From Collimonas fungivorans (GTDB lineage Bacteria > Pseudomonadota > Gammaproteobacteria > Burkholderiales > Burkholderiaceae_D), in contig NZ_CP013232.1 in the NCBI RefSeq assembly GCF_001584145.1, positions 1 to 64,000 on the forward strand: 64,000 nucleotides of DNA, written 5' to 3'. How positions within the stretch are numbered: position 1 is the stretch's first letter; the number at the start of each line of letters is the position of its first letter. Positions 19,378 through 26,883 of the stretch are shown one piece after another. The position numbers and the translations under genes are program-made. The notes beneath the pieces are model-generated. The model saw only the letters and a list, made by a program, of their open reading frames with translations, was not told the origin of the DNA and ran no database searches.

Positions 19378-19416
19378 TCCATTGGATAGTAATGTTTTTT
19401 TATACTAATCAATGGA
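19378..19416. promoter_or_regulatory. Operator-like dyad upstream of hipB
   Basis: TCCATTGGATAGTA (19378-19391) and TACTAATCAATGGA (19403-19416) are inverted copies matching at 12 of 14 positions; the dyad ends six bases before the hipB ATG. HipB repressors bind such dyads and would block the operon's start. Confidence 0.6.
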
Positions 19417-19422
19417 AATACA

Positions 19423-19740
19423 ATGGATTTCTCTCTATCACTTCCAAGTGAGATTTGCACCGAGCTAGGCGCCCGCGCCAGAGCGCGCCGCGTGCAGATG
19501 AACATCAGCGTCGAGGAACTGGCGCAACGCATAGGCGTGTCTGACCAGACCGTCAGTAACTTCGAACGTACCGGAAAATGCACGTTAGCCACTTTTGTGC
19601 GCATACTTGAATCGCTCAATGCGACGCCGGACCTGAACGACGTCCTTGTTCCAGAGACCCGCAGCATAGAAGAAATGCGCGCAAAATCTGCGGCGGTCTC
19701 TCGCCAGCGCGCTTACCGCAAAGCGAGGAGCACGCCATGA
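19423..19740 (+). CDS. hipB: HipB-like XRE antitoxin
   Basis: A 105-residue DNA-binding antitoxin. The helix-turn-helix spans about 27-70 (MNISVEELAQRIGVSDQTVS, then NFERTGKCTLATFVRILESL). The charged C-terminal tail (SRQRAYRKARSTP) is typical of HipB-like partners. Its TGA overlaps the hipA ATG as ATGA, and an operator-like dyad sits just upstream. The expected role is to bind HipA and repress the operon. Confidence 0.85.
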   Translation: MDFSLSLPSEICTELGARARARRVQMNISVEELAQRIGVSDQTVSNFERTGKCTLATFVRILESLNATPDLNDVLVPETRSIEEMRAKSAAVSRQRAYRKARSTP

Positions 19741-20981
19741 AAGAGCTCAAGGTGATGTACCAGGCGCGTGGCGAATCGCATTGGCTGGGCACGCTGGCCG
19801 ATGACGGCCGCGACGTCTTGTTCCAATACGCACCAGATGCGCTTGGGCGTGGTTTCGAACCGTCCCCGCTGCGCTTGCCCTTGCGTCCCAACGCGTATCC
19901 AGACAAGCAAACCGATTACCTGCAGCTATTGCGCGTACCCGGGCTGGTCTATGACTCTTTGCCAGACAGCTGGGGTTTTCGCCTGATGAATCGCCGACTG
20001 GCGGCCACGGGTATCGATGCAGATAAGGTTTCCATCCTGGACCGCCTGGCCTACCTGGGCCAAAACACCATGGGTGCGCTGACCTATGAGCCCGCCAGCG
20101 AGAGCCTGGTCGACAGCAAGGATCTGGTGCTGATCGACCTGGCAAAAGAAATACAAATTCTGCTGACCGATGACAGCCATGAGGTGCTGGATGAACTGGC
20201 CAGGGCTGGAGGATCGCCCGGGGGCGCAAGGCCAAAAGCCGTGGTCAGCTACAACCCGGATAATGGGCAGATGAGTACCCGGGTGGGACAGGTAGCTGAC
20301 GGCCAGCCTTGGCTGATTAAATTTCCGGCAAAGGAAGACCAGAGCGACAGCTGTGCGTTGGAAGAACTGTATGCGCGCATGGCGCGTCGATGCGGGCTGG
20401 GCATGGGGGCGACACAATTTTTTGAATTACCAGATGGCGCCACCGCATTTGGCACTAAGCGCTTTGACCGCGAACAAGGTCAGCGTGTCCATACGCACTC
20501 ACTGGCAGGAATGCTGCACGTGAATTTTCAGATCCCGTCGCTAGGTTACGGAGAATTCATGCGCGCCACACGTCGCCTCACCCGCGACGCCAGGGAACTG
20601 AAAAAATCCCTGCAACGCTGCATCTTCAATGTGCTGATGAACAACCGGGACGACCACGCCAAGAATCTGGCATTTCTGCTGAATGCACACCAGGAGTGGG
20701 AACTGGCCCCGCCGTTTGACCTGACCTATTGCCCTGGCTACCAGGGCGAACACTTTATGGACGTGGCCGGCGAAGGCAAAAACCCGACACGCGCACATGT
20801 GCTGAAGGTAGCGCAGACCGGTGGGTTGAACGATAAAGATGCCGAAGACCTCATTGACGAGATGCTGGATCTGATTACCGATGCGGTTCTCAAAACTGCT
20901 GCGAGCGAGTTGCCTATCTTGAAAAAAACCATGGCTGCAGTGGTCAAGGACATCGATGCCAACCGCATGAAGCTTCGATAA
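19737..20981 (+). CDS. hipA: HipA-family serine/threonine kinase toxin
   Basis: A 414-residue HipA kinase. The N-terminal subdomain reads LPDSWGFRLMNRRL; a Gly-rich loop GGSPGGARPK lies at 158-167, an ATP-binding Lys at LIKFPA near 195, the catalytic loop NRDDHAKN at 303-310 (Asp306), and the metal-binding Asp at APPFDLTY near 328. HipA toxins phosphorylate aminoacyl-tRNA synthetases such as GltX and cause dormancy. All key residues are present and the frame is intact, so the pair is likely functional. A palindromic GTAGGG element lies 14 bases downstream. Confidence 0.9.
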   Translation: MKELKVMYQARGESHWLGTLADDGRDVLFQYAPDALGRGFEPSPLRLPLRPNAYPDKQTDYLQLLRVPGLVYDSLPDSWGFRLMNRRLAATGIDADKVSILDRLAYLGQNTMGALTYEPASESLVDSKDLVLIDLAKEIQILLTDDSHEVLDELARAGGSPGGARPKAVVSYNPDNGQMSTRVGQVADGQPWLIKFPAKEDQSDSCALEELYARMARRCGLGMGATQFFELPDGATAFGTKRFDREQGQRVHTHSLAGMLHVNFQIPSLGYGEFMRATRRLTRDARELKKSLQRCIFNVLMNNRDDHAKNLAFLLNAHQEWELAPPFDLTYCPGYQGEHFMDVAGEGKNPTRAHVLKVAQTGGLNDKDAEDLIDEMLDLITDAVLKTAASELPILKKTMAAVVKDIDANRMKLR

Positions 20982-20995
20982 GTACTAAAGGTGGG

Positions 20996-21065
20996 GTAGG
21001 GTGGGCACGCTTTTGTGCCCACGCGGAAGCGCTACAGCGTGGGCACAAAAGCATGCCCACCCTAC
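20996..21065. repeat. GTAGGG-type palindromic repeat, copy 1
   Basis: A 70-base element with 29-base inverted arms (GTAGGGTGGGCACGCTTTTG onward) differing at one position. A related element is at 25314-25411. It may act as a terminator for hipA and is probably a dispersed non-autonomous repeat. Confidence 0.7.
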
Positions 21066-21134
21066 TTCTTGACAAGCCAGGCGCGATAGCATCCCCTTTA
21101 CTCACAGAGAAGTCTGAAGAAACATAATTTCAAT

Positions 21135-21692
21135 ATGAGCTTATCCACAAATTACTATAGTTTGCGTCTCGAACTGACGCGCATCGAACCTTTGATCTGG
21201 CGCCGTTTGCTCGTGCCAGTCACGATCACCTTGCCTAAACTTCATCGTGCCATTCAGGGCGCCATGGGCTGGACCAATTCGCATTTGCATCTATTTCATA
21301 TAGGCGATGAACTGTACGGTGAACCTGATCCGTATGGCGAGATGCTTCTGATCGACCAGAAGGGAATCAAGCTATCGTCCGTGCTTGCCGGGAGCGTGCG
21401 TGAATTCGTCTACGAATACGATTTTGGCGATGGCTGGATACATCGGGTAGTGGTGGAGAATCTGCAAGAGGCGCATCCTGCGTGGAGTGGCTCGCTTTGC
21501 GTGGGCGGTCAACGGGCATGCCCGCCGGAGAACGTCGGAGGAATCTACGGCTACGGTGAATTCGTCGGCGCCATCGCCGATTCCAAACATGAACAGCATG
21601 TCGATATGTTGCGCTGGGTCGGCGGTGCATTTGATCCGGAAGGATTCGATATTAACTCCGCAAACTTACGTATCCGTCGACTGAAGGGGTAG
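21135..21692 (+). CDS. Plasmid pRiA4b ORF-3 family protein
   Basis: A 185-residue protein of the pRiA4b ORF-3 family (sometimes called IS1096 TnpR-like). It has the family start YYSLRLELTRIEPLIWRRLL, the central LFHIGDELYGEPD, then YEYDFGDGWIHRV and the C-terminal ACPPENVGGIYGY with FDINSANLRIRRL. The function is unknown; the family is common on plasmids and genomic islands. Its stop lies directly at the truncation point of an acetyltransferase fragment on the other strand, which suggests it arrived by insertion. Confidence 0.8.
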   Translation: MSLSTNYYSLRLELTRIEPLIWRRLLVPVTITLPKLHRAIQGAMGWTNSHLHLFHIGDELYGEPDPYGEMLLIDQKGIKLSSVLAGSVREFVYEYDFGDGWIHRVVVENLQEAHPAWSGSLCVGGQRACPPENVGGIYGYGEFVGAIADSKHEQHVDMLRWVGGAFDPEGFDINSANLRIRRLKG

Positions 21693-21872
21693 CTCATCGA
21701 ACTCCTGTTTGGCCTCATCAGGCCGAGGCAACATGCCGTTGACCGCCACGAAGTACTCGGGATTGGCAACGAAGAAATCCTGCAGGGCGGGAAGATCGTC
21801 TTCAGTTAACCTTCGGGCTTCAAAGTCTGCGGCACCGAAGAGCCGCTGCGATGACGGAGGTGATGGAATCAT
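21693..21872 (-). pseudogene. GNAT acetyltransferase N-terminal fragment
   Basis: About 58 residues (FEARRLTEDDLPALQDFF then VANPEYFVAVNGMLPRPDEA) match the start of a GNAT acetyltransferase, but the frame breaks off at the end of the pRiA4b ORF-3 gene before the acetyl-CoA binding region. It is a truncated remnant. Confidence 0.6.
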
Positions 21873-21975
21873 GCGCGCTAATGTGAGGTAAAGGTTATTT
21901 CGAAAAATCGGGCGGCGAACGGGAGTTTAACGCGGCCATAGGAATATTTTTGTCATATCCAACCGCAAGTGAAAT

Positions 21976-22416
21976 TTAGTGCTTGTTCCGGAACTCGCCT
22001 TCAAGTCCCTTGCAATTATTTTGCTTGCATTTGTACCAAGCTACATCATCAAAGGAACAGTCGCCATTTAAATTATCTTTTGTAAATTCACAATCTATGA
22101 ATTCACATTCGACAAATTTGGACCCCGAGAATGCAGTGCCGCGAAATGTGCAACCCTTGAACTTCACCTGCACAAGGATGGCCAGGTTAAAGATCCCCCA
22201 ATACCATTCGCAATTTTCAAATGTGCAGCCGACAAAAATCGAGTCTATGCTGCCGCCCTCGCTGTCTATGTCAGCGAAGTTGCAGTAGCGAAAGACACAA
22301 TCTTCCCAACTGGCGGGTTTTGTTAAACGGGATTCAAATCTTTCGGTCTCAAACAGCATATTGGAGTGGCATTCAAGTGTAAAAGTGGATTGAGTGCTGC
22401 TTTGCAATGTTGACAT
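21976..22416 (-). CDS. Pentapeptide-repeat protein
   Basis: A 146-residue protein with about a dozen A/C(D/N)xx-type five-residue repeats: CVFRYCNFADI, FVGCTFENCEWYW, VKFKGCTFRGTAFSGSKF, FVECEFIDCEF. These fold as a right-handed quadrilateral beta helix. Some relatives protect DNA gyrase; others have unknown roles. It is unusually cysteine-rich. It stands alone between an acetyltransferase fragment and a regulatory gap, so no role can be assigned. Confidence 0.7.
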   Translation of the reverse strand: MSTLQSSTQSTFTLECHSNMLFETERFESRLTKPASWEDCVFRYCNFADIDSEGGSIDSIFVGCTFENCEWYWGIFNLAILVQVKFKGCTFRGTAFSGSKFVECEFIDCEFTKDNLNGDCSFDDVAWYKCKQNNCKGLEGEFRNKH

Positions 22417-22585
22417 CGTATCAGCAGATTGGTTTATTGCGCGATTGCCTCGTCAAGACAGTGCGCGGCCATCCGTCGCCTTCGGTGTCGCGCTGGAGGC
22501 AACTTCTGCTTAAAGCCATGAAGCAAACCGCCGCAGACGCCAAAGCCACGGCGGGGAGGTTATCGATCAGGTCCATTGCACTATT
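22417..22585. other. Intergenic stretch with no gene seen
   Basis: GC-rich remnant-like sequence with one short + frame (22407-22589) that has no recognisable family. It precedes the AT-rich control region of the mobile mystery pair. Confidence 0.4.
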
Positions 22586-22785
22586 TTGATCGGTTATATC
22601 CAGTACAAATATATAAATTTAATCGTCTATAAGCGATCAATAAAAAGATTTCCACTGATCTTTTCTATTTACATGAACGGATTACAGGTGTTCGGCACAG
22701 CTTACAAAAAACTGGTTAAACCCGATATAATCTATAGTATTGAACGTTTATAAGCGATAAAATAAGTATAAATTGATCGGGTATA
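22586..22785. promoter_or_regulatory. Repeated 13-base motif upstream of mobile mystery protein A
   Basis: TTGATCGGTTATA (22586-22598) is mirrored by TATAAGCGATCAA (22628-22640); a looser pair, TATAAGCGATAAA (22749-22761) and TTGATCGGGTATA (22773-22785), lies closer to the gene. Four copies of one motif in opposed pairs look like operators for the downstream XRE protein. Confidence 0.55.
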
Positions 22786-22828
22786 ACTGTTCAAGATGTA
22801 TTAATTCAACCGGGTGTAGACTATCAAA

Positions 22829-23275
22829 ATGGACATTCAAAAACTGCGGCTGTCGCAAGTCGATAGTGCCGTGAAACAGGCATCTGTGCCGTCGCGCCCG
22901 TCGATCGGCTGGATCCAGACCATACGCACCGCATTGGGCATGACGACGCGTCAGCTGGCTGCGCGCATAGGTGTAACGCAGAGTACCCTGGCTGAACTTG
23001 AAAAATCCGAAGCCGCAGACAAGATCACGCTGCACTCACTGCGGCGAGCGGCTGACGCCATGGACTGCGATCTCCAATACGTCCTTGTACCACGCAGTTC
23101 CTTGAAAAAGCGCGTTGAGAATCAGGCAGAAGCTATCGCACGTCAGCGTGTCAGCCGCGTCTTCCATACGATGCAGCTAGAGGACCAGGCGCCTACGCAG
23201 AAAGTGGATAAAAAGGAAATTTCCAGAATGCAAACCAGTTTGCTGGCAACAAATTGGAAGCACTTATGGGAGTAG
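22829..23275 (+). CDS. Mobile mystery protein A (XRE regulator)
   Basis: A 148-residue member of the mobile mystery protein A family. The helix-turn-helix is at about 28-75 (WIQTIRTALGMTTRQLAARI, then GVTQSTLAELEKSE), followed by DCDLQYVLVPRSSL and the C-terminal QAEAIARQRVSRVFHTMQLE typical of the family. It is normally encoded just before a Fic-domain partner (protein B), as here, with overlapping ends. The pair behaves like a toxin-antitoxin unit in distribution; its action is not well known. Confidence 0.85.
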   Translation: MDIQKLRLSQVDSAVKQASVPSRPSIGWIQTIRTALGMTTRQLAARIGVTQSTLAELEKSEAADKITLHSLRRAADAMDCDLQYVLVPRSSLKKRVENQAEAIARQRVSRVFHTMQLEDQAPTQKVDKKEISRMQTSLLATNWKHLWE

Positions 23276-23858
23276 GGCTCGGCCAACAGCATGCGCCAGG
23301 CGCTACCCCATTGGATCCGGACGAACTTGCTGGCTTGATCCCACGGCATATCACGCTCAAGCGTGAGCTGGATGAATACGAACAGGCCAACATCCTGCAG
23401 GCGCAGGCATGGGCGGAGTCTCGCATTCGAAAAAATATGCTGAACGAACGCGATCTGCGTCAGCTACACAAGCGCATGCTCGATAAGACCTGGCGATGGG
23501 CGGGGACATTTCGCAAGACTGAAAAGTCCATTGGGGTGGATCCAGCCAGGATCAGTGTCGACCTGCATAATCTCCTGGAGGATGCAAATGCTGGCGGGAG
23601 TTCAACGCCTATCCGATTGACGAGCAGGCTGCACGATTGCACCACAAACTGGTTCTCATCCATCCATTTCCCAACGGGAATGGAAGGCACGCTCGCCTGT
23701 TCACGGACTGTTTCTTGCGCTACTGCGGGGTGCAGCCGTTTACATGGGGTAGCGTGAACCTCGTTGATGCGTCAGATACGCGCGCTGCTTACATCGCGGC
23801 ATTGCGGGCAGCAGATAATAGAGACTATGGTCCGCTCTTGGCATTTGTGCGGACTTAA
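23266..23858 (+). pseudogene. Mobile mystery protein B (Fic family), frameshifted
   Basis: The Fic-domain partner of protein A. From ATG 23266 the frame reads MGVGLGQQHAPGATPLDPDE, then DKTWRWAGTFRKTEKSIGVD and DLHNLLEDA, and then departs from the family near base 23585. The next frame continues CWREFNAYPIDEQAARLHHK and the Fic catalytic motif HPFPNGNGRHAR to a stop at 23858. One missing base near 23584-23586 would restore one frame. Fic enzymes add AMP to target proteins; the catalytic motif is intact but out of frame, so the gene is probably inactive unless the shift is a sequencing error. Confidence 0.75.
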
Positions 23859-23877
23859 GCAGGGTTGGGTTAAATCA

Positions 23878-24468
23878 TCATGTGTTTGCCGCCGGAAGCA
23901 GCTTTCGTCTAAGCTTCTGAAGCAAGCGCCCGCCGTCATCAAAGCCCCAGCAGACACCGCAGGCGATCCCGCCGGTGACGGCTAGCATCGCCACAGTGTG
24001 AACCCCCACTGCCGCCAGCGCCAGCATCAGCGAACCTGATGCGGTGATCTCGCGCGCCGGCGTGTCGGCCATGCACAGCGGGATGAACGCCGGCACCAGC
24101 ATCAAGCCGGCGCCGTGCGCGGTGGACATCATGAAGGACCAGAGCGCCAGCCCGGCGTGACTCGCCGGTACCCGCGCCCGCCTGGCTTTCCGGCCAAGCA
24201 AGTGATACACCACAACGCCCGCCAACAGCACGCCCGCCACGACTTGCAGCGCGCTGCGATCCATACCCAGCCCAAGCGCTACCGCAGCAGCCACCAGCGC
24301 GACCGATACGGCGTGCCCGGCCGCAATCGGTGCCAGGGCCCGCAGCGCCTGCATCCGGTCGCCCGACCGCACGCCCCAGGCGACGGCAAACATCCAGCCG
24401 GTGGCGGGGTTCAGCCCGTGCAGGGCGCCGACTCCTGCCACCGCCAGCCATGGCCAAAGATTTGACAT
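23878..24468 (-). CDS. NicO/UreH-like integral membrane protein
   Basis: A 196-residue membrane protein with about six hydrophobic segments. HGLNPATGWMFAVAWG near residue 17, GHAVSVALV near 51 and TAHGAGLMLVP near 117 place conserved His residues in membrane helices, as in NicO/UreH/CcdA-like transporters of nickel, cobalt or electrons. The substrate cannot be told. It is followed upstream by a DUF899 gene on the same strand with a gap of 23 bases, so the two may be one operon. Confidence 0.55.
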   Translation of the reverse strand: MSNLWPWLAVAGVGALHGLNPATGWMFAVAWGVRSGDRMQALRALAPIAAGHAVSVALVAAAVALGLGMDRSALQVVAGVLLAGVVVYHLLGRKARRARVPASHAGLALWSFMMSTAHGAGLMLVPAFIPLCMADTPAREITASGSLMLALAAVGVHTVAMLAVTGGIACGVCWGFDDGGRLLQKLRRKLLPAANT

Positions 24469-24491
24469 GATGCGCTGGGATAGCTCACGTT

Positions 24492-25256
24492 TCAGGTATG
24501 CGCGCAGCAGGAAGAAGCGGCCGCCGGTCCCGGTTCATAGCGGTCATGGTGACGCACCCACTCCATCTTGTGCGGTACGTCGCGCTCGCCGCGTCCCTCG
24601 GGCGTAAGGTCCATCATGTTGTACGCGCCCATCATCACTTCCACGCCGCGGCCATAGGTTGAGTAGGTGTGGAAAATGTCGCCGGCGTCGTCCTTGTAGA
24701 ACACGCTGACGCCGGGCGCCTCTTCGTGCGGGAAGGATTGCGTGACGTAGTTGTAGCTGACCTCGCCCTTGGCCCGTTCTTCCGGCGTGAAGCTGATGTT
24801 GAAGTCGTAGTTGAAATCGCTGCCGTGCGAGGACGCCCAGCGGAACTGCCAGCCCATGCGCTGGCGGAAGCGTGCGATCTCAGCCAGCGGCGCGCGCGAA
24901 ATGGCGATTAGCGTGATGTCGCGCTGCGCCAGGTGGACGTTCATGCCGTCCGTATGGTCGGCCATGAATGAGCAGCTCGGGCAACCCTCTTCCCATCCCG
25001 GGCCGAGCATGAAGTGCTGCACCAACAGCTGACGGCGGCCGTCGAACAGTTCGGACAGCGTGCGCCGGCCTTCGGTGGTGTCAAACACGTAATCCTTCTC
25101 GACGCGCTCCCATGGTAGCGCGCGGCGTTCACGGGCCACCTGGTCATGCAGGCGCATCAATTCCTTTTCGCGCGCCAGCAGCGTCTTGCGCTCGCTCAGC
25201 CAGCGCTCGCTGGAGACGACGGGATGATTCTTTATTTCGGAAATAGTGGTGTTCAT
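24492..25256 (-). CDS. DUF899 thioredoxin-like protein
   Basis: A 254-residue DUF899 protein. The family core is visible: FDGRRQLLVQHFMLGPGWEE, then GCPSCSFMADH with a CxxC pair, ITLIAISRAPLAEI, and FYKDDAGDIFHTYSTYGRG near the end. It resembles peroxiredoxin/thioredoxin folds, but no activity is established. The C terminus ends with an odd Cys-Cys-Ala-His-Thr tail. Genes of this family often travel with glutathione transferase and small regulators, as here. Confidence 0.85.
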   Translation of the reverse strand: MNTTISEIKNHPVVSSERWLSERKTLLAREKELMRLHDQVARERRALPWERVEKDYVFDTTEGRRTLSELFDGRRQLLVQHFMLGPGWEEGCPSCSFMADHTDGMNVHLAQRDITLIAISRAPLAEIARFRQRMGWQFRWASSHGSDFNYDFNISFTPEERAKGEVSYNYVTQSFPHEEAPGVSVFYKDDAGDIFHTYSTYGRGVEVMMGAYNMMDLTPEGRGERDVPHKMEWVRHHDRYEPGPAAASSCCAHT

Positions 25257-25313
25257 GATCTGCTCCTATTGATACTTCCTTAAATGATGACAACTCTTGT
25301 CCATCCATCACTC

Positions 25314-25411
25314 GTAGGGTGGGCACTTGTGCCCACGCGGAAATGGCGGGACGCGCAGTCCGGGATGGATAGCCAGGGGCGGCACAGCGTGGGCACAGGT
25401 GCCCACCCTAC
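25314..25411. repeat. GTAGGG-type palindromic repeat, copy 2
   Basis: A 98-base element with 25-base inverted arms (GTAGGGTGGGCACTTGTGCC onward) differing at one position and an unrelated 48-base centre. It is related to copy 1 at 20996-21065. It ends eight bases from the 3' end of the glutathione transferase gene and may end its transcription. Confidence 0.7.
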
Positions 25412-25418
25412 AAACGGT

Positions 25419-26030
25419 TCAGCCAGCTGCCGGCTGTTCGCGGCGCAGCGCTGCTTGCACGGCTGGGCGGGTCGCGATGCGTTCCTGGAACGCCTGCAAG
25501 TGCGGGAACGGCGCCAGGTCGAGGTTGACGAACGCCGCCCAGCGCGTCACCACAAACAGATAAGCATCGGCGATGCTGAATTGTTCACCCAGCAGGAATG
25601 GCGTGAAGCCAAGCGTGGCGTCGATCAGCGCATAGTGCTTGCGCAGATGGGCCATGCGTCCGGCGCGCATTTCATCGCTGGTCTCTGGGTAGAACAAGGG
25701 CAGGTAGCCCTGGTGCAGCTCTGAATTGATGTAGCCCAGCATTTCCTGCAGGCGGTAGCGTGCCATGCTGCCGTTGGCGGGCGCCAGCTGTGCTTCGGGT
25801 TTCAGGTCGGCCAGGCATTGCACCACTGCCGGGCCTTCGGTCAGCACACGGCCGTCGTCCAGCTGCAGTGCCGGCACATAGCCTTTGGGATTGATGGCGA
25901 GATAATCGTCGCCGTGTTCAGTGCGTTTGGTCTTGCTGTCGACCTTCACCAGTTCGATAGTCAGGCCGAGCTCGTTGGCGACAATGTGCGGCGACAGCGA
26001 ACAGGCGGATGGAATGTAGTACAGCTTCAT
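25419..26030 (-). CDS. gstA: Glutathione S-transferase (beta class)
   Basis: A glutathione transferase of about 203 residues: thioredoxin-fold N terminus MKLYYIPSACSLSPHIVANE with the beta-class Cys, the NPKGYVPALQLDDGRVLTEG motif with cis-Pro, and C-terminal helices with FLLGEQFSIADAYLF. It conjugates or reduces electrophiles with glutathione in the cytoplasm. I chose ATG 26030 because AAGGAG then lies eight bases upstream; the upstream in-frame ATG at 26036 would have only two bases of spacing. Confidence 0.9.
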   Translation of the reverse strand: MKLYYIPSACSLSPHIVANELGLTIELVKVDSKTKRTEHGDDYLAINPKGYVPALQLDDGRVLTEGPAVVQCLADLKPEAQLAPANGSMARYRLQEMLGYINSELHQGYLPLFYPETSDEMRAGRMAHLRKHYALIDATLGFTPFLLGEQFSIADAYLFVVTRWAAFVNLDLAPFPHLQAFQERIATRPAVQAALRREQPAAG

Positions 26031-26145
26031 GGTCATGCTCCTTGGATTGGGGTTGTTCAGGACAGTGCCTGAATGCGATGGGCGTACGGGGTCCCTCGGC
26101 TATGCCGAAGAGGTAGTCCTGCCCAACGTGCTACTGCGGTGATTG

Positions 26146-26826
26146 TTAGCTGGCTGCTTTCGGACGCCGCACGGCGCGCACCTTGCCGCTGCCGCCGCCG
26201 CCACAGTAAAACAGGCCGGCGCCGTCGGATTCGAGACCGCTGACGTTGGCGCCGGGCGGCATTTCCAGTCGCTCGAGCACGGCGCCGCTGTCCGGATCGA
26301 CGCGGCGGATTTCGCTCTCGTCGCCTTCCCAGGTGCCGTGCCACAGCTCGCCGTCGACCCAGGTCACGCCGGTGACGAAGCGGTTGGATTCGATGGTGCG
26401 GAGGATGGCGCCTGTGGCCGGATCGATCTGGTGGATCTTGCGGTCGCGGTGCTGGCCCACCCACAGGCTGCCTTCGGCCCAGGCCATCCCGGAGTCGTTG
26501 CCGTGGCCGGGCGCCGGGATCGAGGCTAGCACCTTGCCGCTGGCGGGATCGATCTTGTCGATGCGCTGCTCGGCGATCTGGTACAGGTGGGTGCCGTCGA
26601 AGGCGGTGCCGGCGTCGCAGGGAAGGTCCAGCGTGCGCGTGGTCTCGCCGCTCTCGGGATCGAAGGCGATCAGCCTGGCGCCGGTGGCGGCCCAGACGCG
26701 CTGGCCGTCGTGGGTCACGCCGGCTACCTGGTTGACGTCGGCGAAAGGGCCGTATTCGCGCACGATCTCTGCCATGCGCACCTTGGCCTGGGGTTTGTCT
26801 TTGTTTGTACTGGCTTTGCGGGTCAT
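26146..26826 (-). CDS. Beta-propeller protein (glutamine cyclotransferase-like)
   Basis: A 226-residue protein made of repeated beta-propeller blades with the pattern IDPASGKV / IDPATGAI / VDPDSGAV, spaced about 45 residues, plus W-x-G blades (AEGSLWVGQHRDRKIHQ, WVDGELWHGTWEGD). This resembles glutaminyl-peptide cyclotransferases and NHL-type proteins, but there is no signal peptide and no clear catalytic set, so enzymatic activity is uncertain. It lies between the glutathione transferase gene and an HTH regulator gene, all on the minus strand. Confidence 0.6.
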   Translation of the reverse strand: MTRKASTNKDKPQAKVRMAEIVREYGPFADVNQVAGVTHDGQRVWAATGARLIAFDPESGETTRTLDLPCDAGTAFDGTHLYQIAEQRIDKIDPASGKVLASIPAPGHGNDSGMAWAEGSLWVGQHRDRKIHQIDPATGAILRTIESNRFVTGVTWVDGELWHGTWEGDESEIRRVDPDSGAVLERLEMPPGANVSGLESDGAGLFYCGGGGSGKVRAVRRPKAAS

Positions 26827-26883
26827 GGCTGTCTCCTTGCGGTTGTCTTGTAGCGTGCCTTGAAGCGGCGCCGTAAGACAACT

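Noticed and set aside
22407..22589. Possible 60-residue gene upstream of mobile mystery A
   Set aside because: No family resemblance and no ribosome binding site; probably remnant sequence.
5426..24000. Prophage or integrative element with integrase and att sites
   Set aside because: No integrase, transposase, phage structural gene or tRNA was found in the accessory region.
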